DNA of 64,000 nt from Pasteurella canis (GCF_900454865.1 NZ_UGTV01000015.1:1-64000); one strand, 5' to 3'; counted from the stretch's first letter, positions 27,803 to 40,652 are shown. Notes: generated by a model not told the origin, from the letters alone. A program made the numbers and translations.

Positions 27803-29245
27803 ATGAAATTAGAGGCATTATTTAATTTAGATCCTAATGTAAAAGTGCGTACACGTTTTGCACCAAGCCCAACAGGGTATTTACATGTTGGTGGCGCGAG
27901 AACCGCACTTTATTCGTGGCTATATGCGAAACATAACAATGGTGAATTTGTTTTGCGTATTGAAGATACTGATTTAGAAAGGTCCACACCAGAAGCCACC
28001 GCAGCAATTTTAGAGGGAATGGAATGGCTAAATTTAGCTTGGGAACATGGACCCTATTTTCAAACTAAACGCTTTGATCGTTATAATCAAGTCATTGATC
28101 AAATGATTGAACAAGGATTAGCATACCGTTGTTATTGTTCAAAAGAGCGTTTAGAAGATTTACGTCATACGCAAGAAAAAAATAAACAAAAACCACGTTA
28201 TGATCGCCATTGTTTACATAATCAGGGCAATACGCCAGACCAACCTCATGTAGTACGTTTTAAAAATCCTACTGAAGGGTCAGTAATATTTGAAGATGCA
28301 GTACGTGGTCGTATTGAAATTAGCAACAATGAATTAGATGATTTAATTATTCGTCGTACTGACGGTTCTCCAACGTATAACTTCTGTGTGGTTGTTGATG
28401 ACTGGGATATGGGGATTACTCATGTTGTGCGTGGAGAAGATCATATCAATAATACACCACGCCAAATTAATATTTTAAAAGCATTAGGTGCACCAATTCC
28501 AACTTATGCACATGTTTCAATGATTTTAGGAGATGATGGACAAAAATTATCGAAGCGTCATGGTGCAGTAAGTGTGATGCAATACCGTGATGATGGTTAT
28601 TTACCTGAAGCCTTATTGAACTACTTGGTTCGTTTGGGCTGGGGACATGGAGATCAAGAAATTTTCTCTGTAGAGGAAATGATTCAGTTATTTGAACTTG
28701 AAAGTGTTAGTAAGTCAGCAAGTGCATTTAATACAGAAAAATTACTTTGGTTAAATCATCATTATATCCGTGAATTACCTGCTGAATATGTAGCAAAACA
28801 CCTCGCATGGCATTATCAAGATCAAGGGATTGATACTTCAAATGGTCCTGCATTAGAAGATATTGTGAAAATGTTAGCAGAGCGTTGTAAAACATTAAAA
28901 GAAATGGCAGCCTCTAGCCGCTATTTCTTTGAAGAGTTTACCAATTTTGATGAGACTGCAGTGAAAAAACATTTTAAAGCGACTGCGATTGAACCATTAG
29001 AAAAAATCAAAGAAAAATTGACCGCTCTTTCTCATTGGGATTTACAAAGTACGCATGAAGCAATCGAACAAACTGCGGCGGAGTTAGGTTTAGGTATGGG
29101 GAAAGTAGGGATGCCGTTACGCGTAGCAGTAACAGGTTCAGGTCAATCACCTTCAATGGATGTAACGTTAGTTGGGATTGGCAAAGAGCGTACACTTGCT
29201 CGTATCCAAAAAGCAATTGATTTCATAAAAAATCAAGCTGATTAA
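27803..29245 (+). CDS. gltX: Glutamyl-tRNA synthetase
   Basis: GltX charges tRNA-Glu with glutamate; the product also feeds tetrapyrrole synthesis. The 480-residue class I enzyme has the HIGH-type motif [11 protein letters not shown] (21-31) and the KMSKS-type motif KLSKR (about 249-253), plus the C-terminal anticodon-binding helices. It belongs to the standard bacterial discriminating type by length and motifs. It stands alone between tRNA-Val and tRNA-Ala genes. The ATG follows an AAAGG site. Confidence 0.97.
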   Translation: MKLEALFNLDPNVKVRTRFAPSPTGYLHVGGARTALYSWLYAKHNNGEFVLRIEDTDLERSTPEATAAILEGMEWLNLAWEHGPYFQTKRFDRYNQVIDQMIEQGLAYRCYCSKERLEDLRHTQEKNKQKPRYDRHCLHNQGNTPDQPHVVRFKNPTEGSVIFEDAVRGRIEISNNELDDLIIRRTDGSPTYNFCVVVDDWDMGITHVVRGEDHINNTPRQINILKALGAPIPTYAHVSMILGDDGQKLSKRHGAVSVMQYRDDGYLPEALLNYLVRLGWGHGDQEIFSVEEMIQLFELESVSKSASAFNTEKLLWLNHHYIRELPAEYVAKHLAWHYQDQGIDTSNGPALEDIVKMLAERCKTLKEMAASSRYFFEEFTNFDETAVKKHFKATAIEPLEKIKEKLTALSHWDLQSTHEAIEQTAAELGLGMGKVGMPLRVAVTGSGQSPSMDVTLVGIGKERTLARIQKAIDFIKNQAD

Positions 29246-29292
29246 TATTTAAACTTGTGATTAAATATCAGTAATTTGATATTGACAGGTAA

Positions 29293-29320
29293 CGTGGCGG
29301 AATTTATTATTACCGCCACG
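29293..29320 (+). terminator. Hairpin after gltX, before tRNA-Ala
   Basis: CGTGGCGG/CCGCCACG (29293-29300 with 29313-29320) forms a GC-rich stem with a 12-base loop. There is no T-run, so it may be a processing or attenuating structure rather than a strong terminator. Confidence 0.45.
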
Positions 29321-29333
29321 ACATTTCTAATGT

Positions 29334-29409
<76 letters not shown>

Positions 29410-29685
29410 TCTTCCTTAAGCCTTAATTTATGATGTAAAGCTTATTCGTTGTTATTTCTGAAAATAAATTACCATTCACCTAGAAAAGCCTGTATAATAA
29501 CCAAGTTTTATTTTCTGTATTAGCGTGCGGCTATCAAAAGTAATTTTTTGTTTTTTAATGAAAAATGACTGATTAAAAAGATTATTTTTGCTAGTCGCAA
29601 TTTGGAAAATAAAACAACGTTTTTATTCTTAAGCTATTAAATTTTGTTGTTTATTAGCTTGATTCATTTAAAAAGGAAAAACATT

Positions 29686-31827
29686 GTGAATCCAATTGTA
29701 AAACAATTTAAATATGGTCAGCATACTGTCACTTTAGAAACTGGTGCAATTGCTCGTCAAGCAACCGCAGCAGTCATGGCTAGTATGGACGACACCACCG
29801 TTTTTGTAACAGTAGTTGCTAAAAAAGATGTCAAAGAAGGTCAAGATTTCTTTCCATTAACAGTTAATTATCAAGAGCGTACTTACGCTGCTGGGCGTAT
29901 TCCTGGTGGCTTTTTTAAACGTGAAGGTCGCCCATCAGAAGGCGAAACTTTAATTGCACGTTTAATTGACCGTCCAATTCGTCCACTTTTCCCAGAGGGG
30001 TTCTATAACGAAATTCAAATTGTTGCGACAGTCGTTTCTGTTAACCCACAAATTTGCCCAGACTTAGTCGCAATGATCGGTGCGTCAGCAGCACTTTCAT
30101 TATCGGGTGTGCCATTTAATGGTCCAATCGGTGCAGCTCGTGTTGGTTTTATTGATAATCAATTTGTACTCAATCCAACCATGAATGAACAAAAACAAAG
30201 CCGTTTGGACTTAGTCGTAGCAGGTACAGATAAGGCTGTGTTAATGGTTGAATCTGAAGCTGATATTTTAACTGAAGAGCAAATGTTGGCCGCTGTTGTC
30301 TTTGGACACCAGCAACAACAAGTTGTGATCGAAGCAATCAAAGAATTTGCTGCAGAAGCAGGTAAACCTCGTTGGGATTGGGTTGCGCCTGAGCCAAATA
30401 CAACATTAATTGAGAAAGTAAAATCAATTGCTGAAACACGTTTAGGTGAAGCATACCGTATTACTGAAAAACAATCTCGCTATGAGCAAATTGATGCTAT
30501 TAAATCTGATGTACTTTCACAAATTGCAGCAGAATCAGAAGGTGAAGAAATCAGTGAAGGTAAGATTATTGATATTTTCACCGCACTTGAAAGTCAAATC
30601 GTACGTAGCCGTATTTTAAATGGTGAGCCACGTATCGATGGTCGTACAGTAGATACTGTTCGTGCATTAGATATTTGTACAGGTGTATTACCACGTACCC
30701 ATGGTTCTGCAATTTTCACGCGTGGTGAAACGCAAGCATTAGCTGTAGCAACTTTAGGTACAGAACGTGACGCTCAGATTATTGATGAGTTGACAGGTGA
30801 GCGTTCAGATCATTTCTTATTCCACTACAACTTCCCTCCATATTCTGTGGGTGAAACAGGTATGATCGGTTCACCAAAACGCCGTGAAATTGGTCATGGA
30901 CGTTTAGCAAAACGCGGTGTTGCTGCAGTCATGCCAACAATTGCTGAATTCCCGTATGTTGTTCGTGTTGTTTCGGAAATTACAGAATCAAATGGATCCT
31001 CTTCAATGGCATCTGTTTGTGGTGCATCATTAGCATTAATGGATGCAGGTGTACCGATTAAAGCTGCTGTTGCAGGTATCGCAATGGGTCTAGTAAAAGA
31101 AGACGAAAAATTCGTTGTACTTTCAGATATCTTAGGTGATGAAGACCACTTAGGTGATATGGACTTTAAAGTTGCGGGAACACGTCAAGGTGTGACTGCG
31201 CTTCAAATGGATATTAAAATTGAAGGTATTACGGCTGAAATTATGCAGATTGCCTTGAACCAAGCGAAAAGTGCAAGATTACATATTTTAGGTGTGATGG
31301 AACAAGCGATTGCAGCACCTCGTGCAGATATTTCTGATTTTGCTCCGCGTATTTACACAATGAAGATTGATCCTAAGAAAATCAAAGATGTGATTGGTAA
31401 AGGTGGTGCAACTATTCGTGCATTAACCGAAGAAACAGGTACTTCAATTGATATTGATGATGATGGTACAGTAAAAATTGCTGCGGTTGATAGTAATGCA
31501 GTGAAAGATGTAATGGCTCGAATTGAAGACATTACAGCAGAGGTGGAAGCGGGTCTAGTTTATAAAGGAAAAGTGACTCGTTTGGCTGACTTTGGGGCCT
31601 TTGTTTCTATCGTTGGTAATAAAGAAGGACTTGTTCACATTTCTCAAATTGCAGAAGAACGTGTTGAAAAAGTCAGTGATTATTTAACACTAGGTCAAGA
31701 AGTCACAGTTAAAGTAGTTGAAATCGATCGTCAAGGTCGTATTCGTTTAACTATGAAAGATGTTGTACCTAAGCAAACGCAAGCAGATGCTGCTGTAGAA
31801 GAAATTGCAGCAGAAGAGCAAGCATAA
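29686..31827 (+). CDS. pnp: Polynucleotide phosphorylase
   Basis: PNPase degrades RNA 3' to 5' phosphorolytically and is part of the RNA degradosome. The start is taken as GTG 29686, giving (M)[19 protein letters not shown], which matches the conserved N-terminus; AAGGAAA lies upstream, and the longer reading from 29644 adds 14 unlike residues. The 713-residue protein has two RNase PH-like domains (second one with [19 protein letters not shown]), a KH domain ([21 protein letters not shown]) and a C-terminal S1 domain ([15 protein letters not shown]). pnp-nlpI-deaD is a conserved gamma-proteobacterial order. The 276-base leader could carry the usual RNase III autoregulation site, but no clear stem was found. 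Confidence 0.98.
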   Translation: MNPIVKQFKYGQHTVTLETGAIARQATAAVMASMDDTTVFVTVVAKKDVKEGQDFFPLTVNYQERTYAAGRIPGGFFKREGRPSEGETLIARLIDRPIRPLFPEGFYNEIQIVATVVSVNPQICPDLVAMIGASAALSLSGVPFNGPIGAARVGFIDNQFVLNPTMNEQKQSRLDLVVAGTDKAVLMVESEADILTEEQMLAAVVFGHQQQQVVIEAIKEFAAEAGKPRWDWVAPEPNTTLIEKVKSIAETRLGEAYRITEKQSRYEQIDAIKSDVLSQIAAESEGEEISEGKIIDIFTALESQIVRSRILNGEPRIDGRTVDTVRALDICTGVLPRTHGSAIFTRGETQALAVATLGTERDAQIIDELTGERSDHFLFHYNFPPYSVGETGMIGSPKRREIGHGRLAKRGVAAVMPTIAEFPYVVRVVSEITESNGSSSMASVCGASLALMDAGVPIKAAVAGIAMGLVKEDEKFVVLSDILGDEDHLGDMDFKVAGTRQGVTALQMDIKIEGITAEIMQIALNQAKSARLHILGVMEQAIAAPRADISDFAPRIYTMKIDPKKIKDVIGKGGATIRALTEETGTSIDIDDDGTVKIAAVDSNAVKDVMARIEDITAEVEAGLVYKGKVTRLADFGAFVSIVGNKEGLVHISQIAEERVEKVSDYLTLGQEVTVKVVEIDRQGRIRLTMKDVVPKQTQADAAVEEIAAEEQA

Positions 31828-31840
31828 TTAAATCGTAGTA

Positions 31841-31871
31841 TTACAGCTCTTATTCTGGGAGCTGTAATTTT
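31841..31871 (+). terminator. pnp terminator
   Basis: The stem TTACAGCTC/GAGCTGTAA (31841-31849 with 31859-31867) is followed by TTTTA. Confidence 0.75.
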
Positions 31872-31910
31872 ATTTGAACAAGTGCAATTTATGCATTAAG
31901 GCTAATCGAG

Positions 31911-32807
31911 ATGATGCAACTTAATAAGTTGTTAAATTTCATACTTTTTTTACCTTGTTGGGTGTTATTTTTCAGCGCTTGCGCTAACCATGAGCAAGTG
32001 TTTATTGTAGAAGATAAATTGTTACTAGCGGAACAGAATCCCAACAACCATCTTGAGCATGAAATTATGGTTGCCAAGATTAGTCAATTGTTACTTGTTA
32101 AAGGTTTGAAGAAAGAAGAACGAGCTATTCTGCATTTTGAACGGGGCGTATTATACGATAGTTTAGGGTTGTGGGGATTAGCTCGTTATGATTTTGATCA
32201 AGCACTAACGTTGTATCCAAAATTAGTCGCAGCGTTTAATTATTTAGGATTATATTTGCTGTTAGAGCAGGAATATAGTACATCTCTTGATGTGTTCAGT
32301 CTCTTGTTTGAACTCGATCCTAATTATGAATATGCGTTTCTCAATAGAGGGCTAAATTTTTATTACGTTGCACGTTATGAATTAGCACAGCGGGATTTTC
32401 TTCAATTTTATCAATCAGATAAGTCAGATCCTTACCGCACTTTATGGCTCTATTTAAATGAATTACAACTCAATCCTCAGGAAGCAAAACAAAATCTTGC
32501 TCAACGCGCAAATTTACTTTCTGATGAATATTGGGGAACGTATTTAGTCCAATATTATTTGGGAAATTTATCAGTTAAAGAACTATTTACTCAGGCACGA
32601 CAATTTGCAGAAACTAATAATGCAAAGTATGCTGAAATTTTAACTGAAACTTACTTTTATTTAGCAAAACTAAAACTCAATTCAGGTCAATTTAATGAAG
32701 CAGAAATGCTATTTAGATTGGCTCTTGCAAACCAAGTATATAACTTCGTTGAGTATCGTTTTGCGATGTTTGAACTTTTGAAATTGAAGCAAAATTCAAA
32801 CCAATAA
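31911..32807 (+). CDS. nlpI: Lipoprotein NlpI
   Basis: NlpI is an outer-membrane-anchored TPR lipoprotein that, in E. coli, works with the protease Prc to limit peptidoglycan hydrolases. The 298-residue precursor has a hydrophobic signal ending in a lipobox FSAC (Cys24). After it come helical tetratricopeptide repeats, for example GLWGLARYDFDQALTLYPKLVAAFNYLG (about 80-107), then further TPR-like pairs. It sits between pnp and deaD with a terminator before it and about 100 bases after it. The gene order supports the name. Confidence 0.9.
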   Translation: MMQLNKLLNFILFLPCWVLFFSACANHEQVFIVEDKLLLAEQNPNNHLEHEIMVAKISQLLLVKGLKKEERAILHFERGVLYDSLGLWGLARYDFDQALTLYPKLVAAFNYLGLYLLLEQEYSTSLDVFSLLFELDPNYEYAFLNRGLNFYYVARYELAQRDFLQFYQSDKSDPYRTLWLYLNELQLNPQEAKQNLAQRANLLSDEYWGTYLVQYYLGNLSVKELFTQARQFAETNNAKYAEILTETYFYLAKLKLNSGQFNEAEMLFRLALANQVYNFVEYRFAMFELLKLKQNSNQ

Positions 32808-32911
32808 TGGCATTTTTATGCCATGGGCTGTTGTAAAACGTGAAAGCGAACAACATTTTATTATATTCGTTCACTGTCTAGTGAACATTCTTTTTATATT
32901 CGAGTATTTTA

Positions 32912-34738
32912 ATGACTGAAACGAAAATGACTTTCAAAGATTTAGGCTTGCCTGAATTTCTTATTAACGCTGTATCTGATCTAGGTTTTGAAACCCCATC
33001 TCCTATCCAACAAACCTGTATTCCATATCTTTTAGAAGGTAACGATGTCTTAGGTATGGCTCAAACAGGTAGCGGGAAAACGGCTGCTTTCTCTTTGCCT
33101 TTATTGGCACAATTAAATTTAGATAAAAAGTATCCACAAATGTTGGTTATGGCACCAACACGCGAATTAGCAATTCAAGTAGCTGATGCCTGTGAACAAT
33201 TTTGTAAATATGCAAAAAATGTCAATATAGTCACGCTTTATGGTGGTCAACGTTATGACATTCAATTACGAGCGTTACGTCAAGGTGCTCAAGTAGTAGT
33301 TGGAACACCTGGTCGTATTTTAGATCATATTCGTCGCGGGACATTGGACTTATCTAATTTACGCTTTATGGTATTAGATGAAGCGGATGAAATGTTACGT
33401 ATGGGATTTATTGATGATGTGGAAACTGTCATGGCAGAATTGCCTGAAGAGCATCAAACAGCGTTGTTCTCAGCGACAATGCCTGAACCAATTCGCCGTA
33501 TTACTAAACGTTTTATGCATGATCCTAAAGAAATCAAAATTAAATCGACACAAACCACTAACCCTGATATTACACAAAGTTGTTGGTATGTACATGGGTT
33601 CCGTAAAAATGATGCATTATTACGTTTCTTAGAAGTAGAAAATTTTGATGCGGCTATTATTTTTACACGCACAAAAACAGGTACTCTTGATGTCACTGAA
33701 TTATTAGAGAAACATGGATTCCGTGCAGCGGCACTGAATGGGGATATGACACAGCAATTACGCGAGCAAACATTAGATCGTTTGAGAAATGGTAGCTTAG
33801 ATATTCTTGTTGCAACTGATGTCGCAGCTCGTGGTTTAGATGTGGAACGTATTAGTCTTGTTATCAACTATGATATCCCATTAGATGCAGAGTCTTATGT
33901 CCACCGTATTGGTCGTACAGGACGTGCTGGTCGTACTGGTCGGGCATTATTATTTGTTGAGCCGAGAGAACGTCGTTTATTGCGTAATATTGAGCATTTA
34001 ACGAAAAAGCCGATTACCGAAGTGGAAGTACCGAATCACGAAGTATTACAAGCTTGCCGCCGTGAAAAATTCAAAGCGAAAATTACTGTACAGCTTGAGC
34101 ATCACGATTTAGAGCTTTATCGTAGTTTGCTAGAAGATATGTTTACTGCAGATCAAGATCAAGAGGACATTGCAGCTGCAATGTTAATGCTATTACAAGG
34201 TAAACAAAAATTGATTCTTCCACCTGATCCGATTATTGATCGTAAAACTTCTCGTGGTGAACGAGGAGAGCGTCGTGACCGAAGTGGGCGTGAAAACCCA
34301 CGTTCAGCAGAACGCCGTGGTTATGGTAATCCACAGCCAATGGATTTATACCGTATTGAAGTTGGACGTCTTGATGGTGTTGAAGTTCGCCATATTGTAG
34401 GTGCTATTGCAAATGAAGGTGACATTAATAGTCGTTATATTGGACATATTAAACTTTATGATGATTATTCGACGATTGAATTACCGCAGGGTATGCCAAA
34501 AGAGTTATTAAAAGTATTTGAAAAAACACGTGTGATGAATAAACAAATGCAAATGTCATTTGTGAATGCGGGTAATAGCAGTAAGCGTGATGATTTTGGT
34601 GGCGAGCGCCGTAGTGGTAAGCGTAAGGATCGTAGTGATGAGTCTCGTTTCGCCCGTGAGGACCGTAAATTTAAAGAAAAAAGTCACCGCACTTTTAGTG
34701 AACGTCCTCGTAAAGAGCGTCGCGATCGAAATAAATAA
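32912..34738 (+). CDS. deaD: DEAD-box RNA helicase DeaD (CsdA)
   Basis: DeaD unwinds RNA in ribosome assembly and mRNA decay, especially in the cold. The 608-residue protein has the Q motif (SPIQQT, about 30-35), Walker A AQTGSGKT (50-57), PTREL, DEAD (156-159), SAT (about 184-186), and motif [13 protein letters not shown]. Behind the helicase core lie the DbpA/CsdA-type RNA-binding domain ([26 protein letters not shown]) and a very basic Arg/Lys/Ser-rich tail. A clear terminator follows. Confidence 0.96.
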   Translation: MTETKMTFKDLGLPEFLINAVSDLGFETPSPIQQTCIPYLLEGNDVLGMAQTGSGKTAAFSLPLLAQLNLDKKYPQMLVMAPTRELAIQVADACEQFCKYAKNVNIVTLYGGQRYDIQLRALRQGAQVVVGTPGRILDHIRRGTLDLSNLRFMVLDEADEMLRMGFIDDVETVMAELPEEHQTALFSATMPEPIRRITKRFMHDPKEIKIKSTQTTNPDITQSCWYVHGFRKNDALLRFLEVENFDAAIIFTRTKTGTLDVTELLEKHGFRAAALNGDMTQQLREQTLDRLRNGSLDILVATDVAARGLDVERISLVINYDIPLDAESYVHRIGRTGRAGRTGRALLFVEPRERRLLRNIEHLTKKPITEVEVPNHEVLQACRREKFKAKITVQLEHHDLELYRSLLEDMFTADQDQEDIAAAMLMLLQGKQKLILPPDPIIDRKTSRGERGERRDRSGRENPRSAERRGYGNPQPMDLYRIEVGRLDGVEVRHIVGAIANEGDINSRYIGHIKLYDDYSTIELPQGMPKELLKVFEKTRVMNKQMQMSFVNAGNSSKRDDFGGERRSGKRKDRSDESRFAREDRKFKEKSHRTFSERPRKERRDRNK

Positions 34739-34756
34739 AATATAGATGAAAACTAG

Positions 34757-34791
34757 TTTGAGCGCAGTATTACACTGCGCTCAAATTTTTT
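34757..34791 (+). terminator. deaD rho-independent terminator
   Basis: A 12-bp stem TTTGAGCGCAGT/ACTGCGCTCAAA (34757-34768 with 34774-34785) is followed by a T-run. Confidence 0.92.
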
Positions 34792-34818
34792 GTAAGGATT
34801 GATGGAATGAGTATTAGA

Positions 34819-35664
34819 TTACTGCTTTTCAATGATCACTTTAATATCTTCTGGTGGCGCGTAATAAGGTGCTGATGTAATAAATAAGGAGATCCCTAAT
34901 TTCGCATAGTCAGCAATATTATGTTTATTGGCACCGCCTGCGACTGAGAGCGTTATCTTTTTTTGTGATGATGCTAAGAGAGCTAAAGCTTGCTTTACTT
35001 CTTCTGGTGAAAATTTATCTAATTGAATAATATCAGGTTCAGCAATGAGCATAGCTTCAAATTGTGCTAAATTATCAGCTTCTAGTGTGACTTTATTCTC
35101 TGGTGCTTCGCGTTTGAGTGTCGCGACAATATGTTGCCAATCTTCGGGATTATCCAGCAAGTGACGATGGTTTGTGAAGACAAGTAATGTTTCGCTAATC
35201 CCCTGCCTATGGATATGACCACCCGCAGCAAGTATGGCATTAGTTGCAAGCTTTCTTGTATTAGGAATACTTTTACGTGTGCAAGCTACAACAGCGTTTG
35301 GGTTAATTGCTTTGGCTGTTGCGATCATCTCTGATGTATATTGTGCGACCCCACAAGACCATTCTAAGATGAGTTGTACGACTTTCCATGCTTGATGCAC
35401 TTGGTCTGCACGTGCTTCTGCGCTAATCAGTAAGTCCCCAGCTTCGACTATATCACCTTCATTCACATAAATATACGGTTTGATACCTAGCTTTTTCAAT
35501 AATTTCTCTGCAATGTGAATGCCTGCAACAATACCAGCTGTTTTACGTTTAAATAACATTCTTGCAGCTACATGCTCAATGCCTAGAGCATGTGTAGTGA
35601 GATCGCCACGATAAATATCTTCGAGTAAGAAGTCATCAAGTTCTTTGTCTGAAAAATAAATCAT
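34819..35664 (-). CDS. modD: ModD, quinolinate-phosphoribosyltransferase-like protein of the molybdate operon
   Basis: ModD is a paralogue of nicotinate-nucleotide pyrophosphorylase (NadC) found in molybdate transport operons; its substrate is unknown. The 281-residue protein keeps the NadC-type type II phosphoribosyltransferase fold, with [31 protein letters not shown] (active-site Arg/Lys/His region) and [22 protein letters not shown] and [11 protein letters not shown] barrel strands. The first enzyme of NAD synthesis would sit elsewhere with nadA/nadB; here it follows modC by 17 bases as the last gene of modA-modB-modC-modD, which decides for ModD over NadC. Confidence 0.88.
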   Translation of the reverse strand: MIYFSDKELDDFLLEDIYRGDLTTHALGIEHVAARMLFKRKTAGIVAGIHIAEKLLKKLGIKPYIYVNEGDIVEAGDLLISAEARADQVHQAWKVVQLILEWSCGVAQYTSEMIATAKAINPNAVVACTRKSIPNTRKLATNAILAAGGHIHRQGISETLLVFTNHRHLLDNPEDWQHIVATLKREAPENKVTLEADNLAQFEAMLIAEPDIIQLDKFSPEEVKQALALLASSQKKITLSVAGGANKHNIADYAKLGISLFITSAPYYAPPEDIKVIIEKQ

Positions 35665-35681
35665 AGTAGAGTCCTTTTGAG

Positions 35682-36281
35682 TTAAACCAATTTACCTTGA
35701 TATAATTGAATCTGTTGGTCGGCAAAGTAATCGGCTTCTTTGGGTTCATGTGTGACTAATAGCGTTGTAATTTTCTCTGTCTGAATCAATTTTTTAAGTA
35801 TTATCCAAATATGTTGTCTGGTTTCCCAGTCAAGTGATGAAAATGGTTCATCAAGTAGTAATACATCGGGTGGATTGATTAATGCTCGAGCTAATGCCGC
35901 ACGTTGTTGTTCACCACCAGAAAGCTGGTGTGGATAGCGATCAATCAAGTGATCAATGTTTAATTTAGCAAGTAGCTGTAATTGGTCAGAACGAAGTGCG
36001 GTTGGTTTTGCTAAAGTTAAGTTACCCGCGATCGTTTTATGTGGAAATAAATATAATCTTTGATTGAGATAGTGACAGTTACGAAGCCAAGGTGGAATTT
36101 GCTTGAGATTTTTTTGAGCTAATTCGATTTCACCCTGATAATCAATATAACCCGCAATTGTATTGAGTAATGTTGTTTTACCACTGCCAGATTGTCCAAT
36201 GATAGCGATGCATTCACCTTTATTTAAGTACAAATGAATATCTTGAAGAATACCTGCATATAGTTGTGTAATTCTTAGCAT
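35682..36281 (-). CDS. modC: Molybdate ABC transporter ATP-binding protein, short form
   Basis: This ATPase powers molybdate import. From ATG 36281 it has 199 residues with Walker A GQSGSGKT (29-36), signature LSGGEQ (120-125), Walker B VLLLDE (140-145) and the switch His in LLVTHEP. The longer reading to 36386 overlaps modB and lacks support. It lacks the C-terminal MOP/TOBE regulatory domain present in E. coli ModC (about 350 residues), so feedback by bound molybdate is not expected. It starts one base after the modB stop, in the same operon. Naming rests on context and on the ModE-type box. Confidence 0.85.
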   Translation of the reverse strand: MLRITQLYAGILQDIHLYLNKGECIAIIGQSGSGKTTLLNTIAGYIDYQGEIELAQKNLKQIPPWLRNCHYLNQRLYLFPHKTIAGNLTLAKPTALRSDQLQLLAKLNIDHLIDRYPHQLSGGEQQRAALARALINPPDVLLLDEPFSSLDWETRQHIWIILKKLIQTEKITTLLVTHEPKEADYFADQQIQLYQGKLV

Positions 36282-36282
36282 A

Positions 36283-37080
36283 CTAAATATTTCGATTAAT
36301 TGTACGTAGTAAAAATAGTAAACAAGCTGAAATAAACAATAGCCATAACGAGGCGCCAACTGCAATTTCAAAATCTCCACTGGCAATATTAAGGTAAACA
36401 GCCATTGGTAATGTTTCGGTTTTAAAGCGAGTAGCGCCAGCTAGCATCAAAGTTGCACCAAATTCACCAATAGCTCGTGACCAAGCGAGGATCGCACCAC
36501 AAAGTATGGGTCTCCAACACATAGGCAGTTCAATGTTGATTAAAGTTCTTAATGGGGATAAGCCAAGATTATATGCTGCAAGACGATAACCTGAATCTAA
36601 TGCGGAAAATGTACCACGTGCATGACGTAACATAATAGAGCTTGCGATATAAGTTTGTGCGATCACAATCCCAATTGGACTAAAAATCCATTGGCTGATG
36701 ATAGGTATAAGCTGACTTACAATACCTTGTGAATTAAATAAGAGGAGTAAGCTGAGTCCTGTTACTAGTGGCGGTAAGACCATTGGTAAATCGAGTATTG
36801 TATCAATAAATTTTTGAAAAGGTAGCTGTACTTGACTCATGATCCAAGCAGAAGGAATTGCTATCATTAGAGCGAATATAAGTGATATCAGTGATGTGCC
36901 TAGTGACATCATCAATGCAAAATATAACTCGGGATTTGTTAAGATGATCCCGAAAAAATGAGTATCAAGTTGACCAATTAAAGAGACTATAGTGCCTGCG
37001 ACTACGAATAATAAGAGAGTGAGAGGCACTAAAGCTAACTTTAAACTTGTGCTCTTACTTAATAGGTAAGAAGCCTTCAT
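36283..37080 (-). CDS. modB: Molybdate ABC transporter permease
   Basis: This 265-residue inner-membrane protein has about five to six hydrophobic segments and the EAA-type coupling loop near [44 protein letters not shown], which is typical of ModB/CysT-like permeases (GEFG). Its N-terminus overlaps the end of modA by 26 bases, indicating tight translational coupling. It forms the channel with ModC as the ATPase and ModA as the binding protein. Confidence 0.88.
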   Translation of the reverse strand: MKASYLLSKSTSLKLALVPLTLLLFVVAGTIVSLIGQLDTHFFGIILTNPELYFALMMSLGTSLISLIFALMIAIPSAWIMSQVQLPFQKFIDTILDLPMVLPPLVTGLSLLLLFNSQGIVSQLIPIISQWIFSPIGIVIAQTYIASSIMLRHARGTFSALDSGYRLAAYNLGLSPLRTLINIELPMCWRPILCGAILAWSRAIGEFGATLMLAGATRFKTETLPMAVYLNIASGDFEIAVGASLWLLFISACLLFLLRTINRNI

Positions 37081-37792
37081 CAGTAAAATATTTCACACCT
37101 TGTTCAGAGTTGAAGAAGTTGAGAAGCTGTTTTGCTTCAGCTGGATATTGACTAGAAGAAAGTAGCGCTATTGTGACTTTTTCTTCAGGTACGCCAGCTG
37201 GATTTGGCAATATATCTACTTTATCACGTACTTTCCAAGCACCAGAGCGCCCAACAACAGCTGCATCAACATCACCATTTAATAAGTAAAGCATCAACTG
37301 TTTGACTGTCGCTGCTTTTACAACGACTTTGTCATTTAATTCTTTTTGGTAGCCGGATAGTTCAATGATTTTTTCCGCACCTTTACCTAGAGCCATTGCT
37401 TTACTGTCTCCAATGCCTAAACGTAATTGACTTTGTGCTAGTGCTTTAAAAGAATCAATACCTGCGCTTTTATCTTTACGAATTGTCATAACGGGAATGT
37501 GTAACACGAGTGGAGCAGATGCTTTAACGTCTCCTGTTTTCTCTAATTTTCCAACATAATCACTTGAACCTGGTAAATAAAGATCACCTGTTTTAACAGT
37601 ATTATAACGTGCCAATAATTGACCAGAACCACCATACTCAATAGTAACTTTATGCCCCGTTTGTTGCTCGAATTGTTTTACAATTTTTTCGACGGGATCT
37701 TTGAGACCTGCACCAGCATAAAGATGTAAATCAACGGCTTTCACTGATAGAGTAGCTGTGATGGATAGAATTAATGTGATAAGTTTTTTCAT
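37055..37792 (-). CDS. modA: Molybdate-type ABC transporter substrate-binding protein
   Basis: The 245-residue periplasmic protein has a signal peptide (MKKLITLILSITATLSVKA, likely cut after KA) and a ModA-like body: LHLYAGAGLKDPVEKIVKQFEQQTGHKV, then YGGSGQLLARYN and DLYLPGSSD, the ligand-binding serine regions. Differences from E. coli ModA leave molybdate, tungstate or a related oxyanion possible. It is the first gene of the operon. A near-consensus ModE box lies 39 bases upstream, which favours molybdate. Confidence 0.87.
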   Translation of the reverse strand: MKKLITLILSITATLSVKAVDLHLYAGAGLKDPVEKIVKQFEQQTGHKVTIEYGGSGQLLARYNTVKTGDLYLPGSSDYVGKLEKTGDVKASAPLVLHIPVMTIRKDKSAGIDSFKALAQSQLRLGIGDSKAMALGKGAEKIIELSGYQKELNDKVVVKAATVKQLMLYLLNGDVDAAVVGRSGAWKVRDKVDILPNPAGVPEEKVTIALLSSSQYPAEAKQLLNFFNSEQGVKYFTDEGFLPIK

Positions 37793-37830
37793 TATGCTCT
37801 CCCTAGTTAAAAATAAGCTTACTATATCAC

Positions 37831-37858
37831 ATCATTATATAATTTATAATATATCGAT
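37831..37858 (-). promoter_or_regulatory. ModE-type Mo-box upstream of modA
   Basis: The plus strand reads ATCATTATATA, six bases, then AATATATCGAT. Each half matches the published Mo-box half-site ATCGNTATATA (or its complement) with one mismatch. It is 39 bases upstream of the modA start, where ModE with molybdate would block transcription. modE itself is not in the window. Confidence 0.75.
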
Positions 37859-37898
37859 TTTTAAAAGATAAAAAGCAATAATGTAATTTATTGAAAAT

Positions 37899-37930
37899 AA
37901 AAAGGATTGAGTTTTTACTCAATCCTTTTT
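37899..37930. terminator. Bidirectional-looking terminator after groL
   Basis: AAAAAGGATTGAGT pairs with ACTCAATCCTTTTT (37899-37912 with 37917-37930) with a 4-base loop and a T-run on the minus strand. Confidence 0.88.
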
Positions 37931-37952
37931 GAAAGCACATGGAAGGAGACAG

Positions 37953-39599
<1,647 letters not shown>

Positions 39600-39677
39600 T
39601 TATATTCCTCTGAGATTCATTATAAGATCTAATTGATGTTATATACTGATTTATATTGATATCATTGTTAATTCGAT

Positions 39678-39968
39678 TTATTCAACAATCGCTAAAATAT
39701 CGTTTTCAGAAATAATTAATACCTCTTCACCATCAATTTTTTCTGATTTTACGCCATAACCATCATTGAAAATCACAGTATCACCAACTTTGACATCTAA
39801 AGGTTGTACTGTACCATTTTCTAAAATACGGCCTTTACCAACAGCCAATACTTTTGCTCGCGTTGATTTAGTTGCTGCAGATCCTGTTAAAACAATACCA
39901 CCAGCAGATTTAGTCTCAATTTCTTCACGTTTGATAATCACGCGATCATGTAATGGACGAATATTCAT
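39678..39968 (-). CDS. groS: 10 kDa chaperonin GroES
   Basis: The 96-residue co-chaperonin caps GroEL. It starts [29 protein letters not shown], with the mobile loop ([15 protein letters not shown]) that binds GroEL. A sigma-32-type promoter lies 48 to 80 bases upstream. It leads the groS-groL operon. Confidence 0.99.
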   Translation of the reverse strand: MNIRPLHDRVIIKREEIETKSAGGIVLTGSAATKSTRAKVLAVGKGRILENGTVQPLDVKVGDTVIFNDGYGVKSEKIDGEEVLIISENDILAIVE

Positions 39969-40015
39969 TTAATTACTCCTTAAATTAAAAAGTTATTTTG
40001 TTCAAAATGTTTCCC

Positions 40016-40048
40016 TAATATGTGGGAGATTTTGTTGCTTTCAAGGGG
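40016..40048 (-). promoter_or_regulatory. Sigma-32 (heat-shock) promoter of groS-groL
   Basis: On the minus strand, CCCCTTGAA (40048-40040), a 13-base spacer and CCCACATATTA (40026-40016) match the heat-shock consensus CCCTTGAA-N13-15-CCCCATNT well. Confidence 0.85.
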
Positions 40049-40058
40049 AAAAATAAAA

Positions 40059-40523
40059 TTATTTTATTCTTTTATCTTCATCAACTTGTTTTTCATATTC
40101 AGCTTCGAATATTTCACTGTCCTGCTGAAAACCTTGCTGTGTTTTACGGAAAAAACGAGTATGGAAAAATTGAATTTTTTTTGCAATAAGGCTTTCTATC
40201 CATAAGCTAGTCATAGGCATTAATAATGCGAGTCCAAGTAGATCAGTAAGAAAGCCAGGAATAAAAAATAAGATACCTGCCACAATCCAAATACCTGATT
40301 TTAATAATGAACGAGTAGGAATTTCACCTCGAGAAAGTTGTTTTTGTACATTAAGTAAGGTATACCAGCCACGCGCTCTAATCATTAATAATCCAAAAAC
40401 AGAAGATAAAATAAGTAAGATAATTAATCCTAAAATGCCAATCGTAGAACCTATCCAAACAAGTAATGAAAGCTCTATGTAAATAAATAGAAAGGCAAGT
40501 AGGAGAAATAAAATAAGTGGCAT
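40059..40523 (-). CDS. fxsA: FxsA family cytoplasmic membrane protein
   Basis: FxsA proteins are small membrane proteins; in E. coli overproduction suppresses F exclusion of phage T7. The 154-residue product has four hydrophobic segments: two in the first 45 residues (LILFLLLAFLFIYIELSLLVWIG, TIGILGLIILLILSSVFGLLMI), then GIWIVAGILFFIPGFLTDLLGLALLMPM, and a polar acidic tail. fxsA lies directly upstream of groS in E. coli too, so the neighbourhood confirms the name. Cellular function is unclear. Confidence 0.88.
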   Translation of the reverse strand: MPLILFLLLAFLFIYIELSLLVWIGSTIGILGLIILLILSSVFGLLMIRARGWYTLLNVQKQLSRGEIPTRSLLKSGIWIVAGILFFIPGFLTDLLGLALLMPMTSLWIESLIAKKIQFFHTRFFRKTQQGFQQDSEIFEAEYEKQVDEDKRIK

Positions 40524-40626
40524 ATATTGTTTCCTTATATTGAGGCAGTATAGTGTCTAATTCTTTTATAGATGGTAGCAAATTTTTAAAATTTCAACTG
40601 TACTTTGTTACAAAGTAACAAATAAT

Positions 40627-40652
40627 AAAGCTCACATAGTTATGTGAGCTTT
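40627..40652 (-). terminator. Terminator of the AbgT/MtrF-like gene
   Basis: A perfect 12-bp inverted repeat AAAGCTCACATA/TATGTGAGCTTT with almost no loop follows the stop; the T-rich run on the minus strand is short. Confidence 0.6.

Noticed and set aside
34819..35664. Annotation as NadC of NAD synthesis
   Set aside because: It is the last gene of a molybdate operon and fits ModD; NadC cannot be fully excluded without checking the genome for another copy.
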